A DNA stretch of 64,000 nt. Origin: Dryocola sp051307055. GTDB lineage: Bacteria > Pseudomonadota > Gammaproteobacteria > Enterobacterales > Enterobacteriaceae. The translations under genes and the position numbers were made by a program. The DNA lies in contig NZ_CP149994.1 in the NCBI RefSeq assembly GCF_051307055.1, positions 2,108,001-2,172,000 of the forward strand, in the 5' to 3' direction. This document shows, one piece after another, positions 25,449 to 32,803 of the stretch. The notes under the pieces are model-generated. The model searched no databases and was not told where the DNA came from. It saw only the letters and a program-made list of their open reading frames with translations. The first letter of the stretch is position 1. Every line of letters begins with the position of its first letter.

Positions 25449-25664
25449 TCACTTATCGCCAGACAGCGCGTTTATCACGGTGCTCATCGCTTTGGTCGTT
25501 AATTCGGCGCGCTTGATTTTTTGATTGGCAAGCGAGGTCCGCAATACGCCAGCAATAACGATATGTTTGGGTTCCTGGCCCAGATCGCGCATCTCCAGCA
25601 CCACCTTGCCGACAACGCGACACATTTCCTGGTACAGCTCTTCGTCTTTGGTCTGATTTCCCAT
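25449..25664 (-). CDS. fumD: small fumarase-related protein FumD (YdhZ)
   Basis: 71-residue protein very close to E. coli FumD (MGNQTKDEELYQEMCRVVGKVVLEMRDLG...). E. coli FumD is reported to have weak fumarate hydratase activity; its true job is unclear. I use ATG 25664, which begins the conserved MGN; the ATG at 25694 adds ten residues with no family support. In E. coli the gene lies elsewhere (near ydhY). Here it sits upstream of dbpA with its own ~85-bp spacer. Confidence 0.9.
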   Translation of the reverse strand: MGNQTKDEELYQEMCRVVGKVVLEMRDLGQEPKHIVIAGVLRTSLANQKIKRAELTTKAMSTVINALSGDK

Positions 25665-25735
25665 GTTCACTCCATTTTTACATTCGCGTAGCACAGTAGC
25701 ATCATGCTGGCGGCAATTTCAGCCCGGGCCCGCTT

Positions 25736-25933
25736 TTATTGTCCTCGCATCACAATTTCAACCGCTTCGTAGCTTATTATGCTTCCCAGCCCGTCGCCGA
25801 TAGTTTTTCCCTGCCGGTGCAGTTCATCAACAATGTTATCGCGATTTATTACGGTTCCTTCCGCTATCAAACTGACCACTGCCGCACCGATGGCGCAGCC
25901 GATTAACTGCGCACGTTCTTCATCCTGGCTCAT
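25736..25933 (-). CDS. YmgB/AriR-like small helical protein
   Basis: 65 residues: an acidic N-terminus followed by two or three helices (EERAQLIGCAIGAAVVSLIAEGTVINRDNIVDELHR...). The spacing and the 'G-A/S-V--L---G--IN--NI---L' pattern resemble the YmgB/AriR family, small dimeric regulators of biofilm and acid response (connector proteins of the Rcs pathway). A GCAGG precedes the ATG. Recognition is from memory of one family and is moderate. Confidence 0.5.
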   Translation of the reverse strand: MSQDEERAQLIGCAIGAAVVSLIAEGTVINRDNIVDELHRQGKTIGDGLGSIISYEAVEIVMRGQ

Positions 25934-26253
25934 TAACCTGCTCTCTTGTTATTACCCATAGAAAAATTAGCACAATTTTCCGAGCGCGCCATGGCACGAA
26001 GGAAGTGAGAATTGGCTGTGGGCCGGGAGAGGAAAACGCACACCTTTAAAACAGCGCGCTCTGCATACCGCGAAAAGTTGCGCTTAAAACCGCTGATATA
26101 TGGCCAAACCTCTTCCTGCCTTTTCCTCCTGAAATGCCCCTGTTTTACTCCGTCACGCTTCCCGGCCTATATTTTGAAACCAATTGCAGCTGCCATGCGC
26201 AGACGCATGAACTGCCGTTTGCATCAAAATAATAATCTGTTCTACACTGGATA
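25934..26253. other. intergenic region with promoter for the fluoride operon
   Basis: No convincing gene. An 80-codon plus-strand ORF (26012-26254) has no family features. The right end holds a candidate sigma-70 promoter: TTGCAT at 26219-26224 and TACACT at 26243-26248 with 18-base spacing. It would start transcription near 26255, right at the riboswitch. Confidence 0.45.
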
Positions 26254-26254
26254 G

Positions 26255-26316
26255 ATAAGGTGATGGCGTTCCACCTTTCCCAACCGCTCCGTTCCGGAGC
26301 TGATGACGCCTGATAT
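26255..26316 (+). promoter_or_regulatory. fluoride riboswitch (crcB RNA motif)
   Basis: The RNA reads AAGGTGATGGCGTTCCACC, then a CCCAACCGCTCC linker, GTTC loop, GGAGC, and GATGACGCC. These are the hallmarks of the crcB motif: the conserved GGnGATGGnnTTCnCC 5' part, the CGCTCC/GGAGC hairpin (26285-26299), and the terminal CTGATGACGCCT that closes the pseudoknotted fold. It stands immediately upstream of a fluoride-type gene set ending in crcB. No obvious intrinsic terminator follows, so control is more likely translational (inference). Confidence 0.93.
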
Positions 26317-26337
26317 GACTCTTGATTTCCAGGAGGT

Positions 26338-27087
26338 ATGTCAGGCCGTCCGTACTTTCCTCCCGGCCTGTGTACTTCCCTTAGCGGGGATAGATCATTG
26401 ACACATGTTTTTGGCTATATTTTCAGACACGCAGGGCTTACGCAATCTGTCGTACTCAGCTTTCCGCCTACAGGGAAGCCGGTCTGGCTGGTCGATTTTA
26501 CCGAACCGGGACAGGACCCCGCAGACATTCTGCAGAATAATAACGCCGGCATCATTGACCATCACCGGCTGGGTGGACCGATCGCAAAACTGCCTGCCAT
26601 TCATGCCATCCTTCTGCTGGGCGTGCTGCTCAGCGACACGTTTAATACCAACATGCAGGACGATATCCGCGCGGGCACCGAGCCCAGCATGCTGTCGGGT
26701 GTAAACCGCAGAGCCGTTGTCCACGAACTGTTGAGCGCTAAAACCGATGTTGCCGGCCTGTCAGCAGAACAGTTGCTGGATAAAGACCTTAAAGCCTTCG
26801 TTATCGCCGGTACAGACGTGCGCCTCGCCCAGCTTGAAATCACCTCATCTGATCGGGGCGCTCCCCTGCTGAATGACCTGCTTACCGCGTTGGCGCTTCT
26901 GGCAGACCAGACAGGTGCTGGCCTGCTGATGCTGACGGCTATCAGGTTCGTTTTTTCCACGTTTTATTTCGCCGGGCAGGAGAGCGTAAACGCGGCTTCC
27001 TGCATCGCACCGGGCATGCTCAGCAGAAAGCAACAGCTTCTGCCGTGGCCTGAGGCCCATCTTAACCAGAGCCGGAGTCAATCATGA
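26338..27087 (+). CDS. degenerate family II (Mn-dependent) inorganic pyrophosphatase
   Basis: 249-residue ORF in the place of the PpaC gene of fluoride operons; intact enzymes have about 309. Recognisable parts are LVDFTE (normally LVDHNE, ~residue 51), IIDHHRLGG (DHH at 74-76), LLSDT (D100), LLDKDLKAF, LLMLTAI and the C-terminal substrate motif SRKQQLLPW. The N-terminal metal site GHxNPDTD is missing. About 26 residues between DHH and LSDT, including the GCTATIL helix, are gone. AGGAGG sits only one base from the ATG. An out-of-frame ATG at 26315 gives 28 codons then a stop, which may be the lost N-terminus. Probably inactive, but its stop overlaps the next start (ATGA), so translation may still matter for coupling. 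Confidence 0.75.
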   Translation: MSGRPYFPPGLCTSLSGDRSLTHVFGYIFRHAGLTQSVVLSFPPTGKPVWLVDFTEPGQDPADILQNNNAGIIDHHRLGGPIAKLPAIHAILLLGVLLSDTFNTNMQDDIRAGTEPSMLSGVNRRAVVHELLSAKTDVAGLSAEQLLDKDLKAFVIAGTDVRLAQLEITSSDRGAPLLNDLLTALALLADQTGAGLLMLTAIRFVFSTFYFAGQESVNAASCIAPGMLSRKQQLLPWPEAHLNQSRSQS

Positions 27088-27509
27088 GTACATACACGCA
27101 CGCACTGATACTTGTACAAAATAAAAAGGACGGGATCCCGCTTCTCGCGCAGGCCGCGGCACTGGCGCAGCCGTTGCAGATGAAAATCACCATTGCCCAC
27201 GTCAGCGATGACTACCGTGAAATGAACTATATCTCCGACAGTCTGATGGATAACGCCGTATCGGAGGAGATTATAAAAGCGAAGGCGTTTCTCAGTGAGC
27301 TGGTGGCCTCAGTGACCATTGACGTGGACACGCGTGAACTGGTGACCATGCGACGGTTTGCAGACGTAGAGAAATGCATTAACGAACTTGGCATTGACCT
27401 GGTTATTGCCGGACACCGCAACCGTTTCATGGGATCGCTGACGTCACGTTCGGCGGAATACATCAACCACCTCACGGTGGATGTTCTGATTAAACATATA
27501 CACGCCTGA
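27084..27509 (+). CDS. universal stress protein (UspA family) of the fluoride operon
   Basis: 141 residues with the Usp fold: N-terminal strand HALILVQNKKDG, IAHVSDDY, and the C-terminal nucleotide-binding-like loop IAGHRNRFMGSLTSRSAEYINHLTVDVLIK. That loop fits the G-2x-G-9x-G(S/T) region only loosely, so ATP binding is uncertain. The ATG overlaps the previous stop. Usp genes are regular members of fluoride-riboswitch operons in enterobacteria; their role there is not known. Confidence 0.9.
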   Translation: MSTYTHALILVQNKKDGIPLLAQAAALAQPLQMKITIAHVSDDYREMNYISDSLMDNAVSEEIIKAKAFLSELVASVTIDVDTRELVTMRRFADVEKCINELGIDLVIAGHRNRFMGSLTSRSAEYINHLTVDVLIKHIHA

Positions 27510-27525
27510 AAAAGAGGATATGCAC

Positions 27526-28815
27526 ATGAACTTTACGCTGGATAAAGTTACCGCCCGCGAAATTCTTGACTCGCGCGGCAACCCCACCATAGAAGTTGAA
27601 GCTTTCACCACCGACGGTCAGATGGCGCGCGCCTCGGTGCCGTCCGGCGCCAGCACCGGCTCCCGTGAAGCCGTGGAGCGACGCGACGGCAATGCGGAAC
27701 GCTTCGGCGGCAAAGGCGTGCGGGATGCCATTCATGCCGTGAATACGGAAATTAGCAACGCCGTGGCCGGGACGGACGTCCGGGAGCAGCGCCGCCTGGA
27801 TAACCAGATGCTGGCCCTGGACGGCACGGAAAATAAAAGCCGGCTGGGTGCCAATGCCATTCTCGGCGTGTCGCTGGCGGTAGCCCGGCTGGCTGCATAT
27901 GCCACGCGTCAGCCGCTCTACCGTTACCTGGGTGGACTGCAGGCGAACCTGCTGCCCGTGCCATGCATGAATATCATTAATGGCGGCGTACATGCCCGCG
28001 GCCAGGGCGCCGACTTTCAGGAATTCATGATAGCGCCGCACGGTGCGCCGACGCTGACCGAGGCAGTGCGCCAGGGCAGCGAGGTGTATCAGGCGTTGCG
28101 TCAGATTCTGCTGGCGAAAAACCTCTCGGCGGCGGTAGGCGACGAGGGGGGATTTGCTCCGACCGTGTCGTCAAATCGTGAGCCGCTGGAGTTCATCGTG
28201 CAGGCGATCGAAAAAGCAGGCTACCGGCCAGGGGAAGACATCAGTATCTGCATGGACCCTGCATCCAGCGAATTTTATACGGACGGGAAGTATCATCTGC
28301 GCACCGAGGGCAGCGCCCTGAGCGCTGAAGAGATGACGGATTATTATGGTGAACTGATGGATCATTTCCCTGTGATACTGCTTGAGGATGGCCTGGCCGA
28401 AGATGACTGGGCGGGCTGGAAGCACCTGCATCAGCGGCTCGGAGCGCGTGCCGAGCTGGTTGGCGACGATCTGTTCGTCACCAATGTGAAGTACATTCAA
28501 CGCGGTATCGAAGAGGATCTGGCCAGTGCCGCGCTGATTAAGCTTAACCAAATTGGCACGCTGAGCGAGACTTTTGATGCCGTCGCGCTCTGTCAGCAGC
28601 ATGGCTGGGGAGCTTTTATTTCGCACCGAAGCGGTGAAACCACAGACACTTTTATCGCTGATATGACCGTTGCCCTTCGGGCTGGACATCTTAAAACCGG
28701 CGCGCCCTGCCGGGGCGAGCGTGTGGAAAAATATAACCAGCTGATGCGCATTGAGCAGACGCTGGGCGAGGACGCGCGGTATGCGGGCCTGCAGGCATTT
28801 GTCCGCCGTCGGTAA
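27526..28815 (+). CDS. second (fluoride-operon) enolase
   Basis: Phosphopyruvate hydratase, 429 residues, converting 2-phosphoglycerate to PEP. N-terminal REILDSRGNPTIEVE and SGASTGSREA loop; metal-site acids in CMDPAS, LLEDGLAEDDW and GDDLFVTN; catalytic Lys in LIKLNQIGT; SHRSGET near the end. All key parts are intact. I prefer ATG 27526 over ATG 27520 because AAGAGGA is then 8 bases away. It differs from the housekeeping Eno and is an operon-borne paralogue. Enolase is a classical target of fluoride (with Mg and phosphate), so an extra or less sensitive copy is a sensible response. Confidence 0.93.
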   Translation: MNFTLDKVTAREILDSRGNPTIEVEAFTTDGQMARASVPSGASTGSREAVERRDGNAERFGGKGVRDAIHAVNTEISNAVAGTDVREQRRLDNQMLALDGTENKSRLGANAILGVSLAVARLAAYATRQPLYRYLGGLQANLLPVPCMNIINGGVHARGQGADFQEFMIAPHGAPTLTEAVRQGSEVYQALRQILLAKNLSAAVGDEGGFAPTVSSNREPLEFIVQAIEKAGYRPGEDISICMDPASSEFYTDGKYHLRTEGSALSAEEMTDYYGELMDHFPVILLEDGLAEDDWAGWKHLHQRLGARAELVGDDLFVTNVKYIQRGIEEDLASAALIKLNQIGTLSETFDAVALCQQHGWGAFISHRSGETTDTFIADMTVALRAGHLKTGAPCRGERVEKYNQLMRIEQTLGEDARYAGLQAFVRRR

Positions 28816-28862
28816 TCGTTAATCCTGACGGCCCTGCGGCCCGACATCAACCGGAACTGACC

Positions 28863-29561
28863 ATGACCACCTCAACGCTCATCCTGCTACGCCACGGCGA
28901 AAGTCTGTGGAACCGGGAAAATCGTTTTACTGGCTGGAACGACGTACCCCTGACAGAAAAAGGCCGGCAGGAAGCTGACCGGGCGGGCCTCCTGCTCCGG
29001 GAAGCCCGCCTGCGGCCCGATTGCGTGAGCACATCGGTCCTGACCCGCTGCGTTCATACCGTGTGGCAGGTACTCGTGCAGCTTGACCGTAGCTGGCTGC
29101 CTGTGGACAAAACCTGGCGGCTAAACGAGCGTCATTACGGCGCCCTGCAGGGACTGAATAAGGATGAAGCTGCCCGCATGATGGGTGAGGAAAAAGTCCG
29201 TCAGTGGCGAAAAAGCTTTCTCGGTATTCCGCCCGCAGACTTTATGGCGCCAGCTCGTCTGCATCAGGATCCGCGTTACTGGCAGGTTGCGCTTTCTGAC
29301 CTGCCCGCGACGGAAAGTCTGGAGATGACCATTCGTCGGGTGTTGCCGTACTGGCGGCGCGTGGTGATGCCGCAGCTTCAGCACGGTAAAACCGTACTGA
29401 TTGTCGGGCACGGCAACTCGCTACGCGCGCTGATTATGTATTTAAACGGAATGACGGAAGAAGACGTCATGCGGCTTCACGTCCCAACCGGCGTACCGGT
29501 GATATATGAGATGAATACGGACGCATACGCCGTGTCGCACCATTTTTTAACCCCAATATAA
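28863..29561 (+). CDS. 2,3-bisphosphoglycerate-dependent phosphoglycerate mutase of the fluoride operon
   Basis: 232-residue dPGM. Phospho-histidine motif LLRHGESLWNRENRFTGWNDVPLT (His ~11), RLNERHYGALQGLNK, and second histidine VGHGNSLRALI. It is shorter and more divergent than GpmA (250 aa), so it is a paralogue. It follows the enolase by 47 bases and precedes crcB. Supplying 2-phosphoglycerate beside the second enolase suggests the operon backs up lower glycolysis under fluoride (inference). Confidence 0.92.
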   Translation: MTTSTLILLRHGESLWNRENRFTGWNDVPLTEKGRQEADRAGLLLREARLRPDCVSTSVLTRCVHTVWQVLVQLDRSWLPVDKTWRLNERHYGALQGLNKDEAARMMGEEKVRQWRKSFLGIPPADFMAPARLHQDPRYWQVALSDLPATESLEMTIRRVLPYWRRVVMPQLQHGKTVLIVGHGNSLRALIMYLNGMTEEDVMRLHVPTGVPVIYEMNTDAYAVSHHFLTPI

Positions 29562-29573
29562 AAAGGAGTCACT

Positions 29574-29948
29574 GTGAGTCAGCTTTTCGCCGTCATTATT
29601 GGCGGTTCTCTGGGATGCGTCATTCGCTGGCAGCTGGGTGCCCGCCTGAACGCTTTTTTTCCTGAGCTACCGCCTGGTACGCTACTGGTTAATCTGCTGG
29701 GCGGTTTTATTATCGGCGCGGCGATGGCGTATTTTATTCGCCACCCCGGCCTCGATCCGGCCTGGCGACTGCTGGTCACAACAGGCCTCTGCGGTGGGAT
29801 GACCACCTTTTCGACATTTTCTCTGGAGGTGTTTGCGCTGCTGCAGTCAGGTAACTATGTGTGGGTGGTAACTTCGGTACTGGTTCACGTTCTGGGTTCG
29901 CTGGCCATGACGGCCGCAGGATTCTATGCCATGACGCTGCTCCAGTAG
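29574..29948 (+). CDS. crcB: fluoride channel CrcB (Fluc)
   Basis: 124-residue, four-helix membrane protein that forms a dual-topology dimer exporting fluoride. Family motifs: GGSLGCVIRWQLG, GTLLVNLLGGFIIG (Asn pore residue), GLCGGMTTFSTFSLE (Phe box). The start is GTG 29574, preceded by AAAAGGAG. It is the last gene of the riboswitch operon, followed by a strong hairpin. Confidence 0.95.
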   Translation: MSQLFAVIIGGSLGCVIRWQLGARLNAFFPELPPGTLLVNLLGGFIIGAAMAYFIRHPGLDPAWRLLVTTGLCGGMTTFSTFSLEVFALLQSGNYVWVVTSVLVHVLGSLAMTAAGFYAMTLLQ

Positions 29949-29955
29949 CAAAGAC

Positions 29956-29991
29956 AGCCAGCCGGTTCTGAGTGTGTAAGACCGGCTGGCT
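29956..29991 (+). terminator. hairpin after crcB
   Basis: 11-bp perfect inverted repeat AGCCAGCCGGT / ACCGGCTGGCT with a 14-base loop, seven bases after the crcB stop codon. The downstream sequence ATATTGAGATTT is only weakly T-rich, so termination may be partial. Confidence 0.65.
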
Positions 29992-30231
29992 ATATTGAGA
30001 TTTAACGCGCATATCCTTTATAAAAATTTCCTGGCTTCAGGGCAGGAATCCAGGAGCCTTATTACGCCCTGGCATCTATCGGTTCCCGTTGGAACGCTGT
30101 GCGGTAAAACGTGCTGGCATTCGTCGGCGTAATCCGTACCATACGCGACATACTTACGCATGCTGAACGAGAAACTCGCATTGTAGGCGCTGCCCCTGTG
30201 ATGTCACTGGAAGAATTAAAGATAAAAACAT

Positions 30232-31167
30232 ATGCAAGAAAATCAATCTATTAAGCCTAAAGAACAGTACAATCTGAATAAATTACAAAAGCGTCTGCGC
30301 CGTAACGTCGGTGAAGCGATTGCCGATTACAATATGATCGAAGACGGCGACCGCATTATGGTTTGCCTCTCCGGCGGTAAAGACAGCTATACCATGCTGG
30401 AAATTCTGCGCAATCTGCAGCAAAGCGCCCCCATCAGCTTCAGCCTGGTGGCGGTTAACCTCGATCAGAAACAGCCGGGCTTCCCGGAGCATATCCTGCC
30501 GGCCTGGCTGGAAAGCATCGGCGTTGAGTATAAGATTGTCGAAGAGAACACTTACGGCATCGTAAAAGACAAGATCCCGGAAGGGAAAACGACCTGCTCT
30601 CTGTGTTCCCGCCTGCGTCGCGGCATTTTGTATCGCACGGCCACGGAGCTGGGCGCGACGAAAATCGCGCTTGGCCACCACCGTGATGACATCCTGCAGA
30701 CGCTGTTCCTCAACATGTTTTACGGCGGCAAGATGAAAGGCATGCCGCCGAAACTGATGAGCGACGATGGCAAACATATCGTTATTCGTCCTCTGGCCTA
30801 CTGCCGCGAGAAAGATATCGAGCGTTTCGCCATCGCGCGCGAATTTCCTATTATTCCGTGCAATCTCTGCGGTTCGCAGCCGAATCTGCAACGTCAGGTT
30901 ATTGGCGATATGCTGCGCGACTGGGATAAGCGCTACCCTGGCCGTATCGAAACCATGTTCAGCGCGATGCAGAACGTGGTGCCTTCACACCTGTGTGATA
31001 CTGAACTGTTCGACTTCAAAGGCATTCTGCACGGCACGGAAGTGGTGGACGGCGGCGATCTGGCGTTCGATCGTGAAGAGCTGCCGATGCGGCCTGCCGG
31101 CTGGCAGCCAGAAGACGATGACGGCGAAACGCCGCTGCAGCGTCTGGACGTGCTGGAAATTAAATGA
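30232..31167 (+). CDS. ttcA: tRNA 2-thiocytidine(32) biosynthesis protein TtcA
   Basis: Iron-sulfur ATP-pyrophosphatase that thiolates C32 of several tRNAs. 311 residues as in E. coli. PP-loop CLSGGKDSYTML (~residue 45-56), cluster-binding CSLCSRLRRG (~122-125) and CNLCGSQPNLQRQ. The N-terminus MQENQSIKPKEQYNLNKLQKR matches E. coli. ttcA is the Rac prophage integration gene in E. coli; here it is uninterrupted, with the fluoride operon upstream. Confidence 0.97.
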   Translation: MQENQSIKPKEQYNLNKLQKRLRRNVGEAIADYNMIEDGDRIMVCLSGGKDSYTMLEILRNLQQSAPISFSLVAVNLDQKQPGFPEHILPAWLESIGVEYKIVEENTYGIVKDKIPEGKTTCSLCSRLRRGILYRTATELGATKIALGHHRDDILQTLFLNMFYGGKMKGMPPKLMSDDGKHIVIRPLAYCREKDIERFAIAREFPIIPCNLCGSQPNLQRQVIGDMLRDWDKRYPGRIETMFSAMQNVVPSHLCDTELFDFKGILHGTEVVDGGDLAFDREELPMRPAGWQPEDDDGETPLQRLDVLEIK

Positions 31168-31174
31168 CGGGTTT

Positions 31175-31195
31175 CCCTCTCCGCAACGGAGAGGG
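31175..31195. repeat. CCCTCTCCG/CGGAGAGGG hairpin (dispersed family, copy 3)
   Basis: 9-bp perfect stem with a CAA loop, seven bases after the ttcA stop codon, between the convergent ttcA and the small Pro-rich gene. Same design as copies at 15467, 15607 and 45086. It may terminate ttcA. Confidence 0.6.
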
Positions 31196-31201
31196 TAGCC
31201 T

Positions 31202-31351
31202 TTACATATGCGGTGGCGGATCGATGATGGGCTTCGGATCGGGGTCTACAGGCGGATCGGGTATCGGCTGCGGTTTTGGAAAAGGATCGGGATTCGGTAC
31301 CGGATCGCTGGGGGTTGGGTCACTCATAAACATGCTTCGGTGAAAAGTCAT
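31202..31351 (-). CDS. ynaL: proline-rich microprotein YnaL-like
   Basis: 49-residue ORF with a textbook AGGAGGA six bases before its ATG (31351). After MTFHRSMFMS it is almost wholly (D/N)P(x)P repeats: DPTPSDPVPNPDPFPKP, then QPIPDPPVDPDPKPIIDPPPHM. I recall an E. coli 'proline-rich small protein YnaL' of this type in this neighbourhood; the symbol rests on that memory. The chain should be extended (polyproline II) and acidic. Function unknown. It lies between ttcA and fnrS on the fnrS strand. Confidence 0.65.
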   Translation of the reverse strand: MTFHRSMFMSDPTPSDPVPNPDPFPKPQPIPDPPVDPDPKPIIDPPPHM

Positions 31352-31401
31352 ATACTCCTCCTGTTAGCTCTCCCCTTAAGCATAGACAACAAATCGCAGA
31401 C

Positions 31402-31523
31402 AAAAAAAAGCCGACTGTTAAAGCCGGCATTGTATGAATCAATTGTGCTATGCAGTAATTCTAAAAAAGGAAGTAAGACAATATGGAGCGCAACGCCCAT
31501 CGCTTGACGTTGCATTCACCTGC
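31402..31523 (-). ncRNA. fnrS: FnrS small regulatory RNA
   Basis: Minus strand reads GCAGGTGAATGCAACGTCAA, then GCGATGGGCGTTGCGCTCCA, and ends in the GCCGGC/GTCGGC stem with eight Ts. This agrees almost base for base with E. coli FnrS, including the 122-nt length. FnrS is an Hfq-dependent sRNA made under anaerobiosis through FNR; it represses mRNAs such as sodB, sodA, maeA, gpmA and folE. Position between ttcA/dbpA side and zntB is as in E. coli. Differences fall mainly in the terminator loop. Confidence 0.97.
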
Positions 31524-31558
31524 AGGAGAGATATTGCCTCTAACCTCGCGGGAGTTTA

Positions 31559-31572
31559 TTGACTTCGCTCAA
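31559..31572 (-). promoter_or_regulatory. FNR box of fnrS
   Basis: TTGAGCGAAGTCAA, a good match to the FNR palindrome (TTGAT-N4-ATCAA), centred about 42 bases upstream of the fnrS 5' end (31523). That is the class II activator position. A CAATAT -10-like hexamer lies at 31531-31536. Confidence 0.85.
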
Positions 31573-31618
31573 GTTAACCGACCTTTTTTGCCGCAGGTTT
31601 TGTTATAAATGTGAAATT

Positions 31619-32602
31619 TTACAGCCATTTACTGCGATGTAACCACCAGGCAACACCGCCGATCAAAACCACCAACATAATGCAGAACAGGCTGAAGCCG
31701 AAATGCCATTCGCCGCCCGGGATGCCGCCAAGGTTTACGCCGAACAGTCCGGTAAGGAAGGTGCTGGGTAAAAATACCATCGCCATCAGCGACATGGTAT
31801 AGGTCCTCCGCCCCATCGCCTCCTGCATCACCTGCGCAATTTCGTCAGTCATCACCGCCGTGCGGGCTATACATGAATCTATCTCATCCAGCCCTCGCCC
31901 TAAGCGGTCTGAAATATCCTGCATGCGACGGCGATTATCGTCGCTCATCCACGGCAGCCGCTCGCTTGATAAACGCGCATAGACATCCCGCTGCGGCGCC
32001 ATATAACGACGCATTACAATTAGCTGCTTGCGCAGCAGCGCCAGAAAGCCACGCGGCGGGATTTGCTGATCGAGGAGGTTATCTTCCAGGTCGATGATTT
32101 TGTCGTGTAGCTGTTCGATAAATTCGCTGGCGTGATCGGTCAGCGCATCACAAACGTCCACCAGCCAGCTACCGCAGTCCACGGGGCCGGTGCCTTCGTT
32201 CAGATCGTTAACCACGTCGTCGAGCGCCAGAACCTGTCGCTGACGAGTCGAGACGATAAGGCGCTCGTCCATATACAGCCGCATAGCGACAAGCTGGTCG
32301 GGGCGCTCGTTGGTGCTGCCGTTAATGCAGCGTAAAGTGATTAGCGTTCCTTCCCCGACGCGTGATACCCGCGGTCGCAGGCTTTCACCCGCCAGGGCGT
32401 CACGGACGTAATTTGGCAGCAGCGGCGTTGTCGTCAGCCATTCCGCGCTGTCGCGGTTGGTATAATTGAGATGCAGCCAGCATGGATGTTCACGATCGAT
32501 GACGGCATCGCCTGCAATCGGTTTTACGCCGCCCATTCCGTCCAGTTGCCAGGCGAACACGGCGTCAGGCACGTTGAGTTCGGCCCCTTTAATCACTTCC
32601 AC
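31619..32602 (-). CDS. zntB: zinc transporter ZntB
   Basis: 327-residue CorA-family (2-TM-GxN) membrane protein; E. coli ZntB imports zinc with protons. A large N-terminal cytoplasmic domain is followed by two C-terminal helices: MSLMAMVFLPSTFLTGLFG and FSLFCIMLVVLIGGVAWWL. They flank the family GVN loop (FGVNLGGIPGG). Length equals E. coli ZntB. It is monocistronic and downstream of fnrS on the opposite side of the FNR box. Confidence 0.96.
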   Translation of the reverse strand: MEVIKGAELNVPDAVFAWQLDGMGGVKPIAGDAVIDREHPCWLHLNYTNRDSAEWLTTTPLLPNYVRDALAGESLRPRVSRVGEGTLITLRCINGSTNERPDQLVAMRLYMDERLIVSTRQRQVLALDDVVNDLNEGTGPVDCGSWLVDVCDALTDHASEFIEQLHDKIIDLEDNLLDQQIPPRGFLALLRKQLIVMRRYMAPQRDVYARLSSERLPWMSDDNRRRMQDISDRLGRGLDEIDSCIARTAVMTDEIAQVMQEAMGRRTYTMSLMAMVFLPSTFLTGLFGVNLGGIPGGEWHFGFSLFCIMLVVLIGGVAWWLHRSKWL

Positions 32603-32803
32603 TTCCTTTCCCCCAGCCAGATAAAGACTCTGTAGTCAGTCTAGCCATCTTGTTTTGTTATTCAACCCGCGTAGCCAGGCAAAGGTTCTGAATTAATTAA
32701 AGAAATAACATTTACCCGCCGTTAACAATTAGACAAGGTAGCCACACAGGCTACAGTTATTCACAAAGCGTTCCCTCTTTTTTATGCGATCCTGGAGAAA
32801 AGT

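Noticed and set aside
26012..26254. 80-codon plus-strand ORF before the fluoride riboswitch
   Set aside because: No family, no RBS of note, and it covers the promoter region of the riboswitch transcript.
31208..31507. 99-codon plus-strand ORF after ttcA
   Set aside because: It runs antisense to the Pro-rich microprotein and to FnrS and has no independent support.
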